Shown here one piece after another: positions 34,401 to 42,726 of a DNA stretch of 64,000 nt. Where the stretch lies: contig JAZRVF010000019.1 of the NCBI GenBank assembly GCA_045599005.1, forward strand, positions 1 through 64,000, given 5' to 3'. Each line of letters begins with the position of its first letter. Within the stretch, counting starts at the first letter, position 1. The notes under the pieces are model-generated. The model was not told the origin of the DNA. It searched no databases and was given only the letters and a program-made list of their open reading frames with translations. A program made the translations under genes and the position numbers. This stretch comes from Treponema_I sp045599005. GTDB lineage: Bacteria > Spirochaetota > Spirochaetia > Treponematales > Treponemataceae.

Positions 34401-35735
34401 GCCTCAAGTCACAGTTTCAGACTGACTGTAAAGGATTCGACAGCCGACGACCTGAAAATGACTTTTTCAGTCAAAGGTTTCAAAGAAGACAAGAACAGAG
34501 TGATGTCAATCAATTATGGTCATGAGATGCCGACCATAACTCAGTGTCATGCAGTCGCGGGTTCTGACAAGCTTTCAGTTTTCTTCAGTATTCCTGTGAA
34601 CGGAAGTCTTTCCGAAACTGTAAACTGGACAAAAGCTTTCATAATAAGGCGCGGTGATGCTGATTCTGAGCTGCAGATTGATGAATCGGTTCCAGCGTCG
34701 GCAATCAGACAGAAAAATGACAGAAACAAAGTCATGGGAATCACTTTTACTTTGAATGGACCGGTAACTTTTGAGGCACTTGAAAAAGACAAAGTCTGTG
34801 TAAATCCGTCTTTTCCAGAGGGAATCAAAAGTACAGCCGGGGTTCCGCTCATGCTTGATCAGAAGCATGTGTTAAGTGATTTTGCCTCCGGACTCGTGAA
34901 AGTGGAGACCGCCTATGCAAACCAGTCAATGACAGGTCCTGTCCGTGTCTTTGATGGGACTTCCGTGGACAAAGTTCCTGCAGGCTCTGACATTTCAATC
35001 AAGGTGGATAAAGACGGCAGTTTCGCATCCTGGGATTCCGGGCTGGAGCTGGTGATGGTCTTCGGGACATATTCCAGTGAATCATCTTCCTGGAGAAACC
35101 TTGTGAAAGGATTTTATGAAGAAGCTGACATTGATGATTCCTCAGACAGCCGGAGCCGTGGAAAATATGCTGAGATTATGAACGAATTAAAGCAGGCGGA
35201 AACTGATGGAAAAACTCTTGAAGCCGATGATGAGAACATGATTTTTGCGTCGCTGGCTTTCTGTCAGTCTGTGGGATGGACAGGCGGAAAGAAAACCCAG
35301 TTTGTCTTTGCCTGGAAAAAGTCTGACGGAAGCCTTGTTACAAATGCAGATGGAAAGCCGCTTTATTGTCTTGCGGTTTTCGGCCAGGAAGATGTGGCTG
35401 ATCCTGTCTGTGATGTGTGGACCTTCGACATCGGACAGATGAAACAGCAGGATCAGGGTGTCACAATCCTGAACAATGTCCTTAATCTGAACCGGAGCGA
35501 TGTGGCAACATTGAATCTGGAAGTGGAAACAGCTGGAATGGTTACGGTTCAGGTGATGACTATTGACGGGGATATTGTAAAGACTCTGCACCGTGGCAGA
35601 CTTGGCAAAGGATCTTATGATTTTGACTGGGACGGGAAAAATGCGTCCGGAAGAACTGTTGCCCGGGGAATGTATTTTGTGCGCGTTGTGGGACCGGATA
35701 TGGAACAGACAAGAAAAATAATGGTGGTGAAATAG
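31458..35735 (+). CDS. Large surface protein with repeat modules and FlgD-Ig-like C-terminus
   Basis: A 1425-residue exported protein. GAGAGGG precedes the ATG at 31458 and an unusually long hydrophobic signal ends at about residue 35. Two clear modules begin W-x-G-x-x-D-x-x-W-x-x-x-x-NW (near residues 38 and 555), each followed by beta-helix-like text rich in LTVEADGKIDFNG-type strands; a third, weaker one (VWGGTNSVRWEERLNW) is near 260. The last ~75 residues (VTVQVMTIDGDIVKTLHRGR, then FDWDGKNASGRTVARGMYFV) form a FlgD-Ig-like domain, which in other bacteria can serve as a C-terminal secretion or sorting domain. Likely a large adhesin or surface layer protein; partner unknown. Confidence 0.8.
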   Translation: MFRTDHTESQYKFFFRRAFMLFLVLSVCGGAWADATWNGSEDTDWSNQNNWTGALSGTVTIPAGRENYPVLTESVSYPDATLVIESGASLGLDSSTLSVLHVKNDGAINLGVGTLALSGKWTNSGTLSGNRDGAVEFVDPDSVSTVSGDTYWINFKCITPGKKIVIESGSFQKIRYEFEIEGESGNPVEISSSVSSSSFYLYVPSRNSFYCSYAKFSDCKSAKESDKNTINDYSGVLGPGCIDAGNNSGLFATVYVWGGTNSVRWEERLNWKVENASGGTSSTNAAPDLENRALTIKIANRSNKAINLPDTVSVKELIVESGSSLVIGTQKVTVETKVENNGTLEIGTGGSLTARDFDNKGSLVLSSGASASLSVTGTKTNGLFSEVRYKGSVEKLEDFVGLWGRKYEKLTFDSLTYFKELKDTDESDPGKLWYKNISPELAFEDMTISGSLTGSEGLSLTIKSKGSSGTSGLKFKELEISGLSDNESVSGSGIVASGTPVNKITFSSALSTQTFILKSNALQGSVLNLTFSIPGIGTVGTFDSRVFTEWLGTKDNKWNENENWTSGAPEAITTYAIIKGGRDNYPVLNSPLNLTGLNLTVEADGKIDFNGQNVSLKSIANSGTLCLSGTETVTVSGSRTNNPGSTVEYNTGNDPATVLTSLCLGFDYENLTLSGSGTVKIASPDPADPVSYVIRKTFSVAENTKVNIGLTTVKAERVSNAGTITIAERNEGQELKAIETGFLDNSGTVSVGKLAQVVSPSVNSTVLENKGLIEIEADGQLHGYSAVKNLTGGCIHFKAGGTFHCTTFENRGSFLSEGPTSFGSLTNGIRNYGSFELCGKELSLRGAGKPKYNEPGSKITYTQRITSQTMLTWGDSYENLALNAGIEFFSGWDSIRCTNRDLDIGFALPSMENHTVENLTIWKDKNFDVTVTTNAADQFFGKLVLKLESGRGKLSDLEVAGIDSDTLTYNSSTGEIVFSSFASSHSFRLTVKDSTADDLKMTFSVKGFKEDKNRVMSINYGHEMPTITQCHAVAGSDKLSVFFSIPVNGSLSETVNWTKAFIIRRGDADSELQIDESVPASAIRQKNDRNKVMGITFTLNGPVTFEALEKDKVCVNPSFPEGIKSTAGVPLMLDQKHVLSDFASGLVKVETAYANQSMTGPVRVFDGTSVDKVPAGSDISIKVDKDGSFASWDSGLELVMVFGTYSSESSSWRNLVKGFYEEADIDDSSDSRSRGKYAEIMNELKQAETDGKTLEADDENMIFASLAFCQSVGWTGGKKTQFVFAWKKSDGSLVTNADGKPLYCLAVFGQEDVADPVCDVWTFDIGQMKQQDQGVTILNNVLNLNRSDVATLNLEVETAGMVTVQVMTIDGDIVKTLHRGRLGKGSYDFDWDGKNASGRTVARGMYFVRVVGPDMEQTRKIMVVK

Positions 35736-35862
35736 ACTGAACACAACCGGAGCGGAGACTATCGGTCTGATAGCGGAAAAATCCGGTTGATTGACGGCTG
35801 GCTTTTTTGCCTGCATACTGGAAATGGCCTGCCACTTCTGTGGTGGCTTTCAAGGAGAAATA

Positions 35863-36849
35863 ATGATGAACAGAAAGATACTGGTTTCAGCGGCTGTGCT
35901 GCTTATTGTGACTGCAAGTGTTTTTGCGCTGGATTTTACACCCAGCTACTCTTTTGGCGTGGACGCAGCCTATTACCCTGAATCTGCGGCAGTTTCGGGA
36001 AAAAATCATTTTGCACCTTTGACAGGGGCTTTCAGCGGTGTGGAAGCCCGTATCGCGGGAAACGCGTCCTTCACGGCTCCAGTTCTTACAGGCGATGGTT
36101 CCAACGGACTGATCAGCGGCAACAATCTTACCATTGACACGTCTCTGGAACTGACACCTGTCTCCGTCATGTCATACGGAAGCATTTCTCTTACGCCGGT
36201 AGCTTTCCTCGTGTTTACAGCTGGTGGAAAAATCGGAACCGGCTGGGATTTCACTCCCATGGGAGCACAGGGTATCGCTGTCTATAATCCGGTCACCACA
36301 GGGTATGATTCCGTCTCTCCTTTCAGAAACTGGTTCTGCGAATTGTGGCTTGAAGGACTTTTCCAGTTTGATCTTGCGGCAGTAGTTCCCGGAGACTGGA
36401 ACCACGTTGTCGCAATGGCAACATACAAACTTATGTACACAAAGAATACCGGTGCCAGAGACGGGGAACCCTGGCTGTGGCAGACTACCGGGGAAATGTT
36501 CAACGGTCTGAATTACTATTCAAGCGTGATTCTTGGCTACCAGCCTCAGCCTGTTCCTGTACTGGATACAGTCGGTGTCCAGTTTGAGTTCAGCGGCTAT
36601 TACAGCAGAAATCAGGTTGATTCCAGATATGCGGCCTGGTACGGTGATTTTATGGCAGTTTCAGTCAATCCCGTTGCAATTCTTAAGCTGACTGCAAAAG
36701 ACAGTCTCACTGTCCAGCTTGGTTTCTCAAGCCGGCGTTCCTTTGGCACACTCCGTGGAGCAGGTGACAGTTCTGACTTCAACTTGACATGTTGTGGACG
36801 TGAATGGTACTTTAACCGCGTAGCCTTTAGTTTTTCACATCAGTTTTAA
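35863..36849 (+). CDS. Outer-membrane beta-barrel protein, function unknown
   Basis: A 328-residue protein. AAGGAGAAATA precedes the ATG-ATG at 35863. It has a signal peptide (MMNRKILVSAAVLLIVTASVFA), a Tyr/Trp-rich strand pattern, and ends FSFSHQF, a barrel-type C-terminal Phe. It follows the large surface protein gene after 127 bp and is followed after 1 bp by a radical SAM gene. It may be the outer-membrane partner of the large protein; that is inference from position. Confidence 0.75.
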   Translation: MMNRKILVSAAVLLIVTASVFALDFTPSYSFGVDAAYYPESAAVSGKNHFAPLTGAFSGVEARIAGNASFTAPVLTGDGSNGLISGNNLTIDTSLELTPVSVMSYGSISLTPVAFLVFTAGGKIGTGWDFTPMGAQGIAVYNPVTTGYDSVSPFRNWFCELWLEGLFQFDLAAVVPGDWNHVVAMATYKLMYTKNTGARDGEPWLWQTTGEMFNGLNYYSSVILGYQPQPVPVLDTVGVQFEFSGYYSRNQVDSRYAAWYGDFMAVSVNPVAILKLTAKDSLTVQLGFSSRRSFGTLRGAGDSSDFNLTCCGREWYFNRVAFSFSHQF

Positions 36850-36850
36850 T

Positions 36851-37843
36851 ATGAGTCAGTTACCGAATCAGATATCAAAGCATTACCAGACGGTATTGAG
36901 CCGTCTGGGCGCAAAGGCCGCTTCCAATGCAGAGGCGGCTTCTTTTTTTGCGGCACTCAACAGACAGTGTACATTTTCTCCTGCCGAGAACACAATTGCG
37001 GCCTGTGAACTGGATGATCCCCTGGGCGCTGCAAACTATATGGCAACTCCACGCCTTGTCCATCAGTACAAAAACCGCTGTCTGCTGCTGACAACAAGCA
37101 CCTGTTTCGGTTACTGCAGATTCTGTTTCAGACGGAGTTTCGCGGGGCAGGGTGAAAGTTTCATAAGCGCTGAAGAACTGGCGGAAGTATGCAGTTATCT
37201 GGCGGCCCATGAAGAACTTTCGGAAATCCTTCTTTCAGGTGGTGATCCCCTTACCGCCAGTGACCGGGCACTTTCCCAGCTTTTTGAGGCAATCCGTGCT
37301 GCCCGCCCCGGCATACTGATCCGTCTTTGCACACGTGCTCCGGTTTTTGCGCCGGAACGCTTCACTCCCCAGCTTCTTGAACTGCTTAAGAAATCAAAAC
37401 CTGTCTGGATCATTCCCCACATCAATCATCCGGCGGAAATTTCTGGACAGTGGGCTCCTGAAACCCGTGCATGCCTTGAATCAATTGTCGATTCCGGCAT
37501 ACCTGTCCAGTCACAGACTGTTCTTCTCCGCGGAATAAATGACAGCGTTGAGGTTCTTGCCCAACTCTTCAATGATCTTGTGCATATCGGTGTGAAACCC
37601 GGTTACCTTTTTCAGGGCGATCTTGCAAAAGGTACGGCACATTTCCGGGTTCCTCTGGACAAAGGTGTAAAGCTTGTGAAAGCACTTAAAAAAGAAGTGT
37701 CAGGACTTTCCATGCCTGTTTATGCAGTTGATCTGCCCGGCGGTGGCGGAAAAGTGAACATTCTGAACACACGTTTCGTCCGTGAGGGTGACAGCTGGAA
37801 AACCACAGACGAAAACGGAAAAGTCTGGTTCTATCCTCTTTAA
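36851..37843 (+). CDS. KamA-family radical SAM aminomutase (EpmB-like)
   Basis: A 330-residue enzyme with the radical SAM cysteines CFGYCRFCFRR (about 85-95), SGGDPLT, a PLP-binding region, HINHPAEI, and the C-terminal YAVDLPGGGGK. The length is that of EpmB/KamA short forms, which make beta-lysine, in EpmB's case on elongation factor P. No efp or epmA gene is in the window, so the substrate is open. It starts 1 bp after the barrel gene stop and may be read from its transcript. Confidence 0.9.
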   Translation: MSQLPNQISKHYQTVLSRLGAKAASNAEAASFFAALNRQCTFSPAENTIAACELDDPLGAANYMATPRLVHQYKNRCLLLTTSTCFGYCRFCFRRSFAGQGESFISAEELAEVCSYLAAHEELSEILLSGGDPLTASDRALSQLFEAIRAARPGILIRLCTRAPVFAPERFTPQLLELLKKSKPVWIIPHINHPAEISGQWAPETRACLESIVDSGIPVQSQTVLLRGINDSVEVLAQLFNDLVHIGVKPGYLFQGDLAKGTAHFRVPLDKGVKLVKALKKEVSGLSMPVYAVDLPGGGGKVNILNTRFVREGDSWKTTDENGKVWFYPL

Positions 37844-37990
37844 ATTCATAAATTGGTTTATACTATTTTATACAGGTATACAGTACAAAAAAGTATACAC
37901 TGCACATGAACTGATTTATAAGAAATATTGTAAACTGTAATAATTCATTATAAGATAAAGAATTAAAAATCTTTTTCCGATTTGAGGAAG

Positions 37991-38007
37991 TTGGCACAGA
38001 ATTTGCA
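37991..38007 (+). promoter_or_regulatory. Sigma-54 (RpoN)-type promoter before a sigma-70-family gene
   Basis: TTGGCAC at 37991-37997 and TTGCA at 38003-38007 give GG-N10-GC, matching the -24/-12 consensus. The predicted start lies about 65 bases before the ATG at 38082. A GTATAC-N10-GTATAC pattern upstream (about 37876-37899) could bind an enhancer protein. The leader contains TTCTAC-ttcg-GTAGAA (38040-38055). Confidence 0.75.
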
Positions 38008-38081
38008 CATTGTCTCACGAAAAGATTTGCCAAAAGGAATTCTACTTCGGTAGAACCCTGCGGTTTAATCAGGAGACAAAA

Positions 38082-38906
38082 ATGGAACATTCAGCATATA
38101 AAAGTTATGTAAATCAGATTTCCCGGTATCCTCTGCTTTCTTTTGAGCAGGAGGTTGAACTTTCAAAACGTGTTCAGCAGGGCGACAGTGCTGCAAAAAT
38201 GAGACTTGTTCAAGCTAACCTCCGTCTGGTAGTAAGTATAGCGCAGAAATATAAAAATTCAGGGGTTTCCATAATGGATCTGATTCAGGAAGGAAATATC
38301 GGTCTCCTGAGTGCTGCATCAAAATATCATTATTCATTCAACACACGTTTTTCCACATATGCTTATGCATGGATTGCACAGGCGATTGTACGTTACATTC
38401 ACAATAAGTGCGGTATCATCGCAATTCCTCATCGCAAAGAGGAACTTCTCAGAAAAATTTACAGAACACGTATTCTTCTCTGTCAGGAAAACGGATATGA
38501 ACCCAGCATGGAAGAAATTGCTGAGAAAATGAATCTTTCTGTTGAAGAAATCCGCAGGGCAGAAATCTATTCTTTTGCAAGCATCAGTATTGAATCCGCA
38601 ATTTCCAATGATTCTGACAAAACAGTTGCCGAATTTGTGCAGGATACAAGACTGACTCCTGAAATGAAACTGATGAAGGAAGTTGAGGACAGCAATGTTG
38701 AGGAACTGATTGACACATTGCCTGAGGCAGAACAGATTGTGATAAAGAACAGATACAACTTTTCATACGATCTTAAGGTGAAGACTCTGCGCCAGCTGGG
38801 TGTGGAACTGGGAGTTTCATCAGAGACTGTTCGCCAGATGGAAAAACGTGCGGTCAAAAAACTTAAAGTTTCTGCATCAAAACTCGGAATCACCCGGGCC
38901 TGCTGA
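38082..38906 (+). CDS. RNA polymerase sigma factor, sigma-70 family group 2/3
   Basis: A 274-residue sigma factor with region 1.2 (YVNQISRYPLLSFEQEVEL), region 2 (RLVQANLRLVVSIAQKY, DLIQEGNIGL, FSTYAYAWIAQAI), region 3 and region 4 (LRQLGVELGVSSETVRQMEKRAVKKLK). CAGGAGA precedes the ATG at 38082, so the frame start at 38010 is rejected. It lacks the long region 1.1 of RpoD, so it is an alternative sigma. The upstream RpoN-type promoter suggests an RpoN-to-alternative-sigma cascade like the one known from Borrelia. Confidence 0.92.
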   Translation: MEHSAYKSYVNQISRYPLLSFEQEVELSKRVQQGDSAAKMRLVQANLRLVVSIAQKYKNSGVSIMDLIQEGNIGLLSAASKYHYSFNTRFSTYAYAWIAQAIVRYIHNKCGIIAIPHRKEELLRKIYRTRILLCQENGYEPSMEEIAEKMNLSVEEIRRAEIYSFASISIESAISNDSDKTVAEFVQDTRLTPEMKLMKEVEDSNVEELIDTLPEAEQIVIKNRYNFSYDLKVKTLRQLGVELGVSSETVRQMEKRAVKKLKVSASKLGITRAC

Positions 38907-38924
38907 TCTTTTCTGCATAATTTT

Positions 38925-38979
38925 CCCGTCTGTCTTTACCCATCGTCTCCCTGTGATTCAGACGGGTTTTGCTTTTTTT
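38925..38979 (+). terminator. Terminator after the sigma factor gene
   Basis: CCCGTCTG / CAGACGGG eight-bp stem around a 26-base loop, then TTTTGCTTTTTTT. Confidence 0.8.
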
Positions 38980-39006
38980 GCTGATTAACAGTAAAATGTG
39001 GATGTT

Positions 39007-40194
39007 ATGGGCACCAGTAAAAAAATCCAGATATCAAATAAAAAAATCATTCTTCTTTGTCTCTGCATTCTTCTTGCAGGAGTTGTGCTGCTTGCGGCAA
39101 GCATTATCCTTACTCCGGACGGACGCGATCCTGAGGCAGAAACAGCGGGACAGACTGAACAGACAGAACTGAAAGAGCCGGTCACTGCATCCGAGAAACC
39201 GGTTCAGGAATCAGCAAAGCCCGTGACAGAAACTGCTGCATCCCAGAGTAGTGGCAGAACGGAAGCAGCCGCAAAAACTGAAAGCCCTGCAAAACCTGAG
39301 ACAGCATCAAAAACTGAATCAGCGCCGAAAACGGAACCGGCTTCAAAAACTGAAGATTCTTCCGGTGGGGCACAGTCTTCCTCTGCCACAAAGCCTGCAT
39401 CTGCTGCACAGAGCGCCCAGAGCGGAAGCCCTGCAAAAACTGACAGCGCTTCTTCTGCTGTAAAACCTCAGAATACTGCAGGCACTTCGTCAAAGCCGGA
39501 ACCGGTTCAGACAGCTCCTAAAAAATCAGGAAAAATCGCCCTTGTTCTGGATGATGGCGGACACAACACAAGTCAGCTTCAGCCATTTCTGCAGCTGGAT
39601 TATCCTTTCGCAGTAGCTGTCCTGCCGAAACTTGCCCACTCCGCTGACTGCGCCAGGATGGTACGCAATGCAGGTAAAGTCCTGATGCTGCATCAGCCCA
39701 TGCAGGCAGTCAGCCTTACCACAGATCCGGGACCGGGCGCAATTCTTCCACAGATGGAATACGGCCAGCTGCAGAGCACACTCAATGAGAACATCAACGA
39801 ACTTGGTCAGATCGCGGGACTGAACAATCACGAAGGTTCGCTTATAACGGCAGACCAGGACCTTATAGGAGCGGTCCTTGACGTCTGTCTTGCAAGAGAC
39901 ATTTTCTTTCTGGATTCACGTACAAATTCCGAGACCAAGGCTCCCGCTGCAGCTGCTGAACGAAATATGGGAATTTATCAGCGGGATATTTTTCTGGACA
40001 ATGTTCAGGAAGAATCAGAAATCAGAGCCTCTTTTTACAAAGGACTTGAAATAGCTGACAAAAAAGGTTATGCAGTAATGATAGGTCATGTCTGGTGTAA
40101 GAATCTCCCTGAGATTCTGAAAAAACTTTGTGATGAAGCATCAGCTGCCGGCTATCAGATTGTGCCTGTGACCAGTCTGCCCCTGAGTAAATGA
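39007..40194 (+). CDS. Divergent polysaccharide deacetylase family protein
   Basis: A 395-residue protein with an N-terminal membrane anchor (about 16-36) and a long low-complexity Ala/Ser/Lys/Glu/Pro linker (about 40-175). The catalytic-like domain follows: IALVLDDGGHN, PFAVAVLPKL, LMLHQPM, NNHEGS, FFLDSRTN, RDIFLDN, AVMIGHV. This matches the divergent polysaccharide deacetylase family (PF04748), acting outside the inner membrane, probably on envelope glycan. A GTG at 38998 is an alternative start. A short hairpin follows before tsaD. Confidence 0.88.
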   Translation: MGTSKKIQISNKKIILLCLCILLAGVVLLAASIILTPDGRDPEAETAGQTEQTELKEPVTASEKPVQESAKPVTETAASQSSGRTEAAAKTESPAKPETASKTESAPKTEPASKTEDSSGGAQSSSATKPASAAQSAQSGSPAKTDSASSAVKPQNTAGTSSKPEPVQTAPKKSGKIALVLDDGGHNTSQLQPFLQLDYPFAVAVLPKLAHSADCARMVRNAGKVLMLHQPMQAVSLTTDPGPGAILPQMEYGQLQSTLNENINELGQIAGLNNHEGSLITADQDLIGAVLDVCLARDIFFLDSRTNSETKAPAAAAERNMGIYQRDIFLDNVQEESEIRASFYKGLEIADKKGYAVMIGHVWCKNLPEILKKLCDEASAAGYQIVPVTSLPLSK

Positions 40195-40198
40195 CGAA

Positions 40199-40220
40199 AC
40201 CGGAGATCCGGTATTTTTTG
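40199..40220 (+). terminator. Short hairpin between the deacetylase gene and tsaD
   Basis: ACCGG-agat-CCGGT followed by ATTTTTT. The stem is only five bp, so it may be partial. It lies just before the tsaD SD. Confidence 0.4.
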
Positions 40221-40233
40221 GAGAATAGACAGA

Positions 40234-41283
40234 ATGAAAGTTTTGGGAATTGAATCATCATGTGACGAAACCGCCTGTGCGATTGTTGAGGACGGAAAAC
40301 AGATTCTGAGCAATGTTATTGCCACACAGATTCCTTTTCATCAGGTTTACAACGGTGTTGTACCTGAGATTGCCAGCCGTAAGCATGCTGAGTGGATTCT
40401 GCCCGTGGTCAGACAGGCTCTTGATCAGAGCGGCCTTTCTTTTGATGACATTGACGCAGTTGCCGCAACAAACCGGCCAGGTCTTATGGGTTCTCTGCTT
40501 GTAGGACTGACTTTCGGAAAAACTCTCGCATGGTCGCTGGACAAACCTTTTATCGCCGTCAACCATATGCTGGGCCATCTGTACGCTGCAAATCTTGTTC
40601 TTCCCGGCGGTACGGATCTGATGGCCGGTGTTGAGTATCCTTATCTGGGACTTCTTGTCTCCGGCGGGCACAGTATAATCTGCAAAGTGAATGATTTTGA
40701 CGATATCGAAGTTCTCGGCACCACAATTGATGACGCTGTTGGAGAAGCCTTTGATAAAGTTGCCAAATTCTACAACCTTGGTTATCCGGGCGGTGTGATC
40801 ATTGACAATCTGGCAAAGAATGGTGATGCAAAAGCCGCAAAATTTCCAATGCCTAACCTGAGTAAGGGTGAGGCAGGCGAGCACCGTTATGACGTGTCCT
40901 ATTCCGGGCTTAAGACTGCTGTAATAAACCAGCTGGATCAGTTCTGGAACCCGGCTTACGAAAAGACAAACGAAAACATTTGTGCCGCTTTTCAGGAGAC
41001 TGCGGTGAAAATCCTGCTTTCACGGCTTTTCCGGGCGGTGGATGACACAGGAATAAAAACTGTTGTTGCCGGTGGCGGTGTTGCGGCCAATTCCCGGCTC
41101 CGTTCAATGCTGGCGGAAAGAACTGACATCAGATGCATTTTCCCGCCTCTCAAACTGTGCACTGATAACGGTGCGATGATTGCCGGTGTTGGATACCGTT
41201 TCCTGGAACGGGGTGACCGCAGTCCATGGAATACAACCGCATGCGCCCGTGTCCAGAGTTTCAAGCGCGGACTGAAAAAGTAG
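40234..41283 (+). CDS. tsaD: tRNA N6-adenosine threonylcarbamoyltransferase
   Basis: A 349-residue enzyme with GIESSCDETACAIVEDG, the metal-binding HMLGHLYA, LLVSGGHS, GEAFDKVAKFYNLGYPGG, and VAGGGVAANSRLR. It transfers the threonylcarbamoyl group to A37 of ANN-reading tRNAs, working with TsaB and TsaE, which are not in this window. Full length and all motifs are intact. A small membrane protein gene follows after 6 bp. Confidence 0.97.
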   Translation: MKVLGIESSCDETACAIVEDGKQILSNVIATQIPFHQVYNGVVPEIASRKHAEWILPVVRQALDQSGLSFDDIDAVAATNRPGLMGSLLVGLTFGKTLAWSLDKPFIAVNHMLGHLYAANLVLPGGTDLMAGVEYPYLGLLVSGGHSIICKVNDFDDIEVLGTTIDDAVGEAFDKVAKFYNLGYPGGVIIDNLAKNGDAKAAKFPMPNLSKGEAGEHRYDVSYSGLKTAVINQLDQFWNPAYEKTNENICAAFQETAVKILLSRLFRAVDDTGIKTVVAGGGVAANSRLRSMLAERTDIRCIFPPLKLCTDNGAMIAGVGYRFLERGDRSPWNTTACARVQSFKRGLKK

Positions 41284-41289
41284 GCAGAT

Positions 41290-41616
41290 ATGGCACAGAG
41301 CGAAATAATTCTGCATGCACTGAAACTGATTCTCGGCGGTGTGGCCGCTTTTGTTGCTGTTCTTCTGCTGTCCCGTACCCGCGATTCTGCGTGGATGCTG
41401 GTTGTTGCCGGGACACTGGTCCGTTATGTTGAAGTTGTGTTTGATCTTCTTGTGGATTTTGGCCTGATTCCGGAAGCCAGTTTCTGGACTATTCTGGGAA
41501 CACCGGTTCCCAGACTGGTGTTTGCCGTTGTGCCGGTTCTGTTTTACATAGCGGGAATGGCTGTCATGGTGTGGCGTCTCAGGATCCGTCCCAACAGAAA
41601 GAATTCCCGCAGATAA
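41290..41616 (+). CDS. Small membrane protein, function unknown
   Basis: A 108-residue protein with three predicted TM helices (LILGGVAAFVAVLLL, WMLVVAGTLVRYVEVVF, LVFAVVPVLFYIAGMAVMV) and a basic C-terminus (RLRIRPNRKNSRR). No family recognised. It starts 6 bp after tsaD and is probably in the same transcript. Confidence 0.65.
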   Translation: MAQSEIILHALKLILGGVAAFVAVLLLSRTRDSAWMLVVAGTLVRYVEVVFDLLVDFGLIPEASFWTILGTPVPRLVFAVVPVLFYIAGMAVMVWRLRIRPNRKNSRR

Positions 41617-41620
41617 TCAA

Positions 41621-42151
41621 TCAGAGAAAAATCAGTCCGAAAACAGCTCCAAGGACAATCACCAGAATCGGTGATATTTTTGTCTTCAGCAGTATTGCAA
41701 AAGCTGCCACAAGAAAGACAAGCCGAGGAATGGAAAAAACTGCTGCGGATGCCACTGAAATGCGGAGAACCTGCCAGGCGGCAACTGCAACAAGTCCTGC
41801 GGAAACCGGGCGGATCGCATAGAACATGTCGTCCACGATTCTGTTGCTGCGGTATTTCTGATAGAATTTTGCGATCACCATGATGATTATGAGTGACGGC
41901 AGCACTGTGGAAAGCGTTGTGATTATTCCGCCGACCACACCGAAAAGATTGCATCCGATGTAGGTTGCCATGTTGATTCCGATCGGTCCGGGAGTGGATT
42001 CTGATACTGCAACCATTGAGTAAAAATCTTCTGCGGTGATAAGTCCCCCTTCCACGAAAGGCTGATACATGAGTGTGATTGCAACCTGTCCGCCGCCGAT
42101 GGTAAAAAGCCCGATGCAGAAAAACTGCCAGCTGAGTTCAAGTAGTGTCAT
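41621..42151 (-). CDS. Chromate transporter (ChrA half), C-terminal partner
   Basis: A 176-residue half-size ChrA protein with about five TM segments and FTIGGGQVAITLMYQPFVEGG, the chromate-transporter signature, then ESTPGPIGINMATYIG. Half-size ChrA proteins work as pairs. The start overlaps the upstream half gene by 4 bp (ATGA), so the pair is made together. Natural substrate may be chromate or another anion. Confidence 0.88.
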   Translation of the reverse strand: MTLLELSWQFFCIGLFTIGGGQVAITLMYQPFVEGGLITAEDFYSMVAVSESTPGPIGINMATYIGCNLFGVVGGIITTLSTVLPSLIIIMVIAKFYQKYRSNRIVDDMFYAIRPVSAGLVAVAAWQVLRISVASAAVFSIPRLVFLVAAFAILLKTKISPILVIVLGAVFGLIFL

Positions 42152-42726
42152 TTCTGTTTACCTTCCTCTGATTTGAAGTTTTTCCGGGTTTTGTAGATAT
42201 GGTAGACAAAGCCGGCTGCTATTCCGCAGATGACGACGATTGCCGTATTAACTTTGAGGAATACAACGGCCGCAAAGGTGGCAAGGCACATGATAAACGT
42301 AAAAACTGATTTTTTCACGTTTTTGCGGAGACCCCACACAACTTTGCACAGCAGGGCCGCCACTGCAACATTGATTCCGGACAGAGCTTTCCGCACGTAA
42401 GGATTCTCGGCGTAACCGGTCAGAAAAAGTGCGATCAGTGAGATAATCAGGATTGAAGGCGCGACCACACCAAGAGTGGCAATGATTCCCCCGATGATTC
42501 CGGCCCTGTTGTAACCGATGAAAGTGGCGACATTCACTGCAATGATTCCGGGTGTAGTCTGCCCGATGGCAAAATAATCAAGCAGTGTCTCTTTTGTGGT
42601 CCAATCACGTTTCTCGGTAAGTTCCCGTTCAAGAATCGGAAGCATGGCAAGTCCGCCGCCGAAAGTACAGGCTCCGATCTTGAAGAACAGTCCGAAAAGT
42701 CCCAATAGTTCTTTGATTTTCTTCAT
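42148..42726 (-). CDS. Chromate transporter (ChrA half), N-terminal partner
   Basis: A 192-residue half-size ChrA protein with FFKIGACTFGGGLAMLPILERELTEKR and GQTTPGIIAVNVATFIGY, the homologous signature of its neighbour. I chose the ATG at 42726 (MKKIKELLGL) over 42768, whose extra residues run into the intergenic repeat. It overlaps the second half gene by 4 bp. Confidence 0.88.
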   Translation of the reverse strand: MKKIKELLGLFGLFFKIGACTFGGGLAMLPILERELTEKRDWTTKETLLDYFAIGQTTPGIIAVNVATFIGYNRAGIIGGIIATLGVVAPSILIISLIALFLTGYAENPYVRKALSGINVAVAALLCKVVWGLRKNVKKSVFTFIMCLATFAAVVFLKVNTAIVVICGIAAGFVYHIYKTRKNFKSEEGKQK

